Shown: positions 61,743-64,000 of the stretch, in pieces | Position numbering within the stretch: position 1 is the stretch's first letter | Layout: every line of letters begins with the position of its first letter | DNA from: Bacteroidaceae bacterium | GTDB taxonomy: Bacteria; Bacteroidota; Bacteroidia; Bacteroidales; Bacteroidaceae | Length of the DNA: 64,000 bases | Direction of reading: 5' to 3' | Assembly (NCBI GenBank): GCA_017962495.1 | Contig: JAGCVH010000043.1 | Coordinates: 1 to 64,000, forward strand | The notes under the pieces: generated by a model | The model's input: only the letters and a program-made list of their open reading frames with translations | What the model was told of the DNA's origin: nothing | Databases searched by the model: none | Made by a program: the position numbers and the translations under genes

Positions 61743-64000
61743 ATGGCAAACGAACTGAAAACCAAGAATACAAGAAAGGATACGAGGACGAGGAAGCGCG
61801 TTAACACCAATGGTGATGTGGAAGAACCCGTAAGCAAGATTGAACTCACGCGATGGATCGTGGGCGGATTGCTCGTTTTCTTCGCCATCCTCCTCCTTAT
61901 TGCCTTCACTTCGAACTTCTTCACGGGTGCTGCCGATCAGCATCTCGTAGCAGGCGAACATCCCCACAACTGGCTGGGTGGCTTTGGCGTGTGGCTAATC
62001 GCGAATGTGATGAACCGCTCTTTTGGTTTGGCAACATTCTTCCTGCCCATACTCATGATAGCCATCGCATTCAAGATTCTGCAGATTGGAAAGGTCAGAA
62101 TCTGGAAGTGGCTCCTCAACTGCATCCTGCTCACGATTTGGTTCTCTGTAGCTGGTGCCTTGTTGCAACGCTTCTTCTTCAAGGAGAGCTTCATCATCTT
62201 CGGAGGTATGCATGGGGAAACGGCTTTGGATTATCTGCAGGGAAAGATTGGTATCGTCGGAACCATCATAGGTATCATCATCACCGCAATTGCGTATGTG
62301 GGCTATCTGAGTGGCGAGACCATTCACTTCATCCGAAAGACACTCGAACGCGCTCGCAGACGCGCCGAACAGGAAAATTCCATGAAGGAGGAGGGCAAGT
62401 ACCAGCAGGACGAAAGCGAACGCCCGACTGTCATTGACCTGAATGATAAACCAACAGAGGGCGAAGTTAAGCCCGACAATATTGCAACAACGATTACCTT
62501 TGGGGCAGACACAAAGGCGGAAGAACCCAAACCTGCTAAGGATGTGGACTTTGAGGTGGAAGTAACTGGCGATACAGGTGAGGAAACGGGAATGAAGGTT
62601 AATATCGGACAAGGTGAAGAAAAGGCTGACCTCGATGAGACGCTTTCCTTAGAGCCTTATGACCCGAAACTGGACTTGAGTCAATATAAGTATCCCACCA
62701 TCGACCTCCTGAAGAAATATGATGTGGACAATATTGGAGTCGATATGGAAGAACAGCGCATGAACAAGGATCGTATTGTTCAGGCTCTGCGCAACTTTGG
62801 TGTGGAAATCAGCAGTATTAAGGCCACCGTAGGTCCTACTATTACCTTATACGAAATCACGCCTGCGCCTGGAGTCCGCATCTCCAAGATTCGTAACCTG
62901 GAGAACGATATTGCCCTCTCGCTCTCGGCTTTGGGCATTCGTATCATAGCTCCAATCCCGGGCAAGGGAACGGTGGGTATCGAAGTCCCGAACGCTCGTC
63001 CGAAGATGGTTTCGATGGAGAGCATCATCAACAGCAAAAAGTTCCAAGAGACCGACTTCGAGTTGCCTATGGCTTTAGGCAAGACCATTACGAACGAGAT
63101 ATTTATGGTCGACCTGGTGAAGATGCCCCATCTCCTCGTGGCGGGCGCAACCGGTCAAGGAAAATCCGTAGGTCTGAACGCCATCATTACTTCTTTATTA
63201 TATAAGAAACATCCAGCCGAGCTGAAATTGGTTATGGTCGATCCCAAGAAGGTGGAATTCTCCGTCTATAACCCCATTGTTAATCATTTTCTTGCCCAGG
63301 TTGAAGGCAACGAAGACGCAGAAGAGCCCATCATCACTGATGTGAACAAAGTAGTGCAGACGCTGAAGAGCCTTTGTGTGGAAATGGATACGAGATACGA
63401 CTTGCTTAAGTCTGCCCATGCGCGTAATATTAAGGAATATAACGAGAAATTTAAAGACCGCCGACTCAATCCTAAGAACGGACACAAGTTTATGCCCTAT
63501 ATCGTCGTTATCATCGATGAGTTTGGTGACTTGATAATGACAGCCGGCAAGGAAATAGAATTGCCCATTGCCCGTATTGCCCAATTGGCTCGTGCCGTAG
63601 GTATTCACATGATTATCGCCACGCAAAGGCCTACGACAAACATCATTACGGGTACCATCAAGGCGAACTTCCCTGCTCGCATGGCATTCAAGGTTAGTGC
63701 GATGATAGACTCCCGAACCATCCTCGACCGTCCGGGTGCTAATCAACTCGTGGGCAAGGGCGACATGCTCTTCCTGGCAGGGACTGAACCCATTCGTGTC
63801 CAATGTGCATTTGTCGATACGCCTGAGGTTGAGCGCATCTGCAACTTCATTGCCTGCCAGCAGAGCTATCATGCACCATTCCCCTTGCCACCAGTCGCTT
63901 TGGAGGGCGAGGAAGGCGGTGGTGCCGCAGATGTGGATATAAACCATCTCGATCCTATGCTTGAGGAGGTTGCAAAACTGGTTGTCAGCACGCAGCAAGG
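61743..64000 (+). CDS. ftsK: DNA translocase FtsK/SpoIIIE family, 3' end beyond window
   Basis: 752 codons are visible. The N-terminal part has about four membrane segments (roughly residues 40-60, 90-115, 125-145 and 160-185), then an acidic linker. The motor domain has Walker A 'GATGQGKSVGLN' near residue 469, 'VMVDPKKVEFSVY', Walker B 'VVIIDEFGDLIM' and 'IATQRPTTNIITG'. It pumps DNA at the septum for chromosome segregation. The end of the motor and the gamma (KOPS-reading) domain lie beyond the window. Confidence 0.96.
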   Translation, partial: MANELKTKNTRKDTRTRKRVNTNGDVEEPVSKIELTRWIVGGLLVFFAILLLIAFTSNFFTGAADQHLVAGEHPHNWLGGFGVWLIANVMNRSFGLATFFLPILMIAIAFKILQIGKVRIWKWLLNCILLTIWFSVAGALLQRFFFKESFIIFGGMHGETALDYLQGKIGIVGTIIGIIITAIAYVGYLSGETIHFIRKTLERARRRAEQENSMKEEGKYQQDESERPTVIDLNDKPTEGEVKPDNIATTITFGADTKAEEPKPAKDVDFEVEVTGDTGEETGMKVNIGQGEEKADLDETLSLEPYDPKLDLSQYKYPTIDLLKKYDVDNIGVDMEEQRMNKDRIVQALRNFGVEISSIKATVGPTITLYEITPAPGVRISKIRNLENDIALSLSALGIRIIAPIPGKGTVGIEVPNARPKMVSMESIINSKKFQETDFELPMALGKTITNEIFMVDLVKMPHLLVAGATGQGKSVGLNAIITSLLYKKHPAELKLVMVDPKKVEFSVYNPIVNHFLAQVEGNEDAEEPIITDVNKVVQTLKSLCVEMDTRYDLLKSAHARNIKEYNEKFKDRRLNPKNGHKFMPYIVVIIDEFGDLIMTAGKEIELPIARIAQLARAVGIHMIIATQRPTTNIITGTIKANFPARMAFKVSAMIDSRTILDRPGANQLVGKGDMLFLAGTEPIRVQCAFVDTPEVERICNFIACQQSYHAPFPLPPVALEGEEGGGAADVDINHLDPMLEEVAKLVVSTQQ

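Noticed and set aside
1..64000. Insertion sequences, prophage or conjugative genes
   Set aside because: No transposase, integrase, relaxase or phage structural gene was found in any long frame.

Overview
This 64 kb window looks like chromosomal DNA of a gut-type Bacteroidales, most likely a member of or close to the Prevotellaceae. The evidence is threefold. Many genes belong to families characteristic of Bacteroidetes: Fkp, DUF4199, DUF6452/DUF6048, DUF4836, DUF4421, DUF5063, and a PurF paralogue that starts MGGFFG. At least ten promoters match the Bacteroidetes form TTTG-N19/20-TAnnTTTG. The secreted GH30 enzyme ends in a tail resembling the Prevotella 'YDLQGR...' tail. There are no phage, IS or CRISPR genes. 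Most of the window is core chromosome with a few accessory modules.

Layout. 1-1.5 kb: the start of a secreted CotH-type protein whose C-terminal part is a 69-bp tandem repeat, cut by the window edge. 1.6-9.8 kb: dnaX, an RluA-type pseudouridine synthase, an S9 peptidase and mutS2. 10-11 kb: an unknown gene, then tRNA-Thr directly abutting an SRP RNA. 11.2-19.9 kb: a plus-strand run of DUF4199, GT2, DUF6452 lipoprotein, DUF6048, ApbE, a Crp-like regulator, M3 peptidase, dCMP deaminase and S41 protease. 20.2-26.1 kb: a minus-strand operon manC-gmd-fcl-fkp that holds both the de novo and the salvage route to GDP-fucose. 26.2-32.7 kb: a GH109-like oxidoreductase, a small acidic ORF, fabD, a GH13 lipoprotein and a GH30 enzyme. 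32.8-39.3 kb: cysC-cysD-[DUF559 insert]-cysN-sulfotransferase plus an SLC13 transporter. 39.5-44 kb: carAB, preceded by a 54-codon remnant of a class II amidotransferase. 44.1-47 kb: an SDR, an Old-Yellow-Enzyme flavin reductase and a clear homologue of eukaryotic steroid 5-alpha-reductase. 47-52.4 kb: a PurF paralogue without its catalytic Cys, guaA, an AmgK-RapZ fusion and a MurU-like nucleotidyltransferase. 52.4-60.2 kb: an ABC transporter with DUF4836 and rsmE, a nucleoside MFS carrier, rlmI, a 3'-5' exonuclease and DUF5063. 60.5-64 kb: DUF4421 and the first two thirds of ftsK.

Three things stand out. (1) Five intergenic arrays of degenerate units hold a strict or near-strict 22-bp register (9.8, 20.0, 30.9, 39.4 and 59.6 kb). 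Their core words change along each array, and they often abut stop codons. I do not recognise this family. (2) A 507-bp element carries a DUF559 (PD-(D/E)XK-like) gene between G/C-rich inverted repeats and has inserted between cysD and cysN. Solitary relatives of the repeats lie elsewhere, which resembles a REP/RAYT-like arrangement with a different nuclease. (3) PAPS synthesis plus a sulfotransferase lies about 7 kb from a steroid-reductase triad. Together these could reduce and sulfonate sterols, steroids or bile acids. The functional reading of (3) is inference from families; the gene arrangement is read directly.
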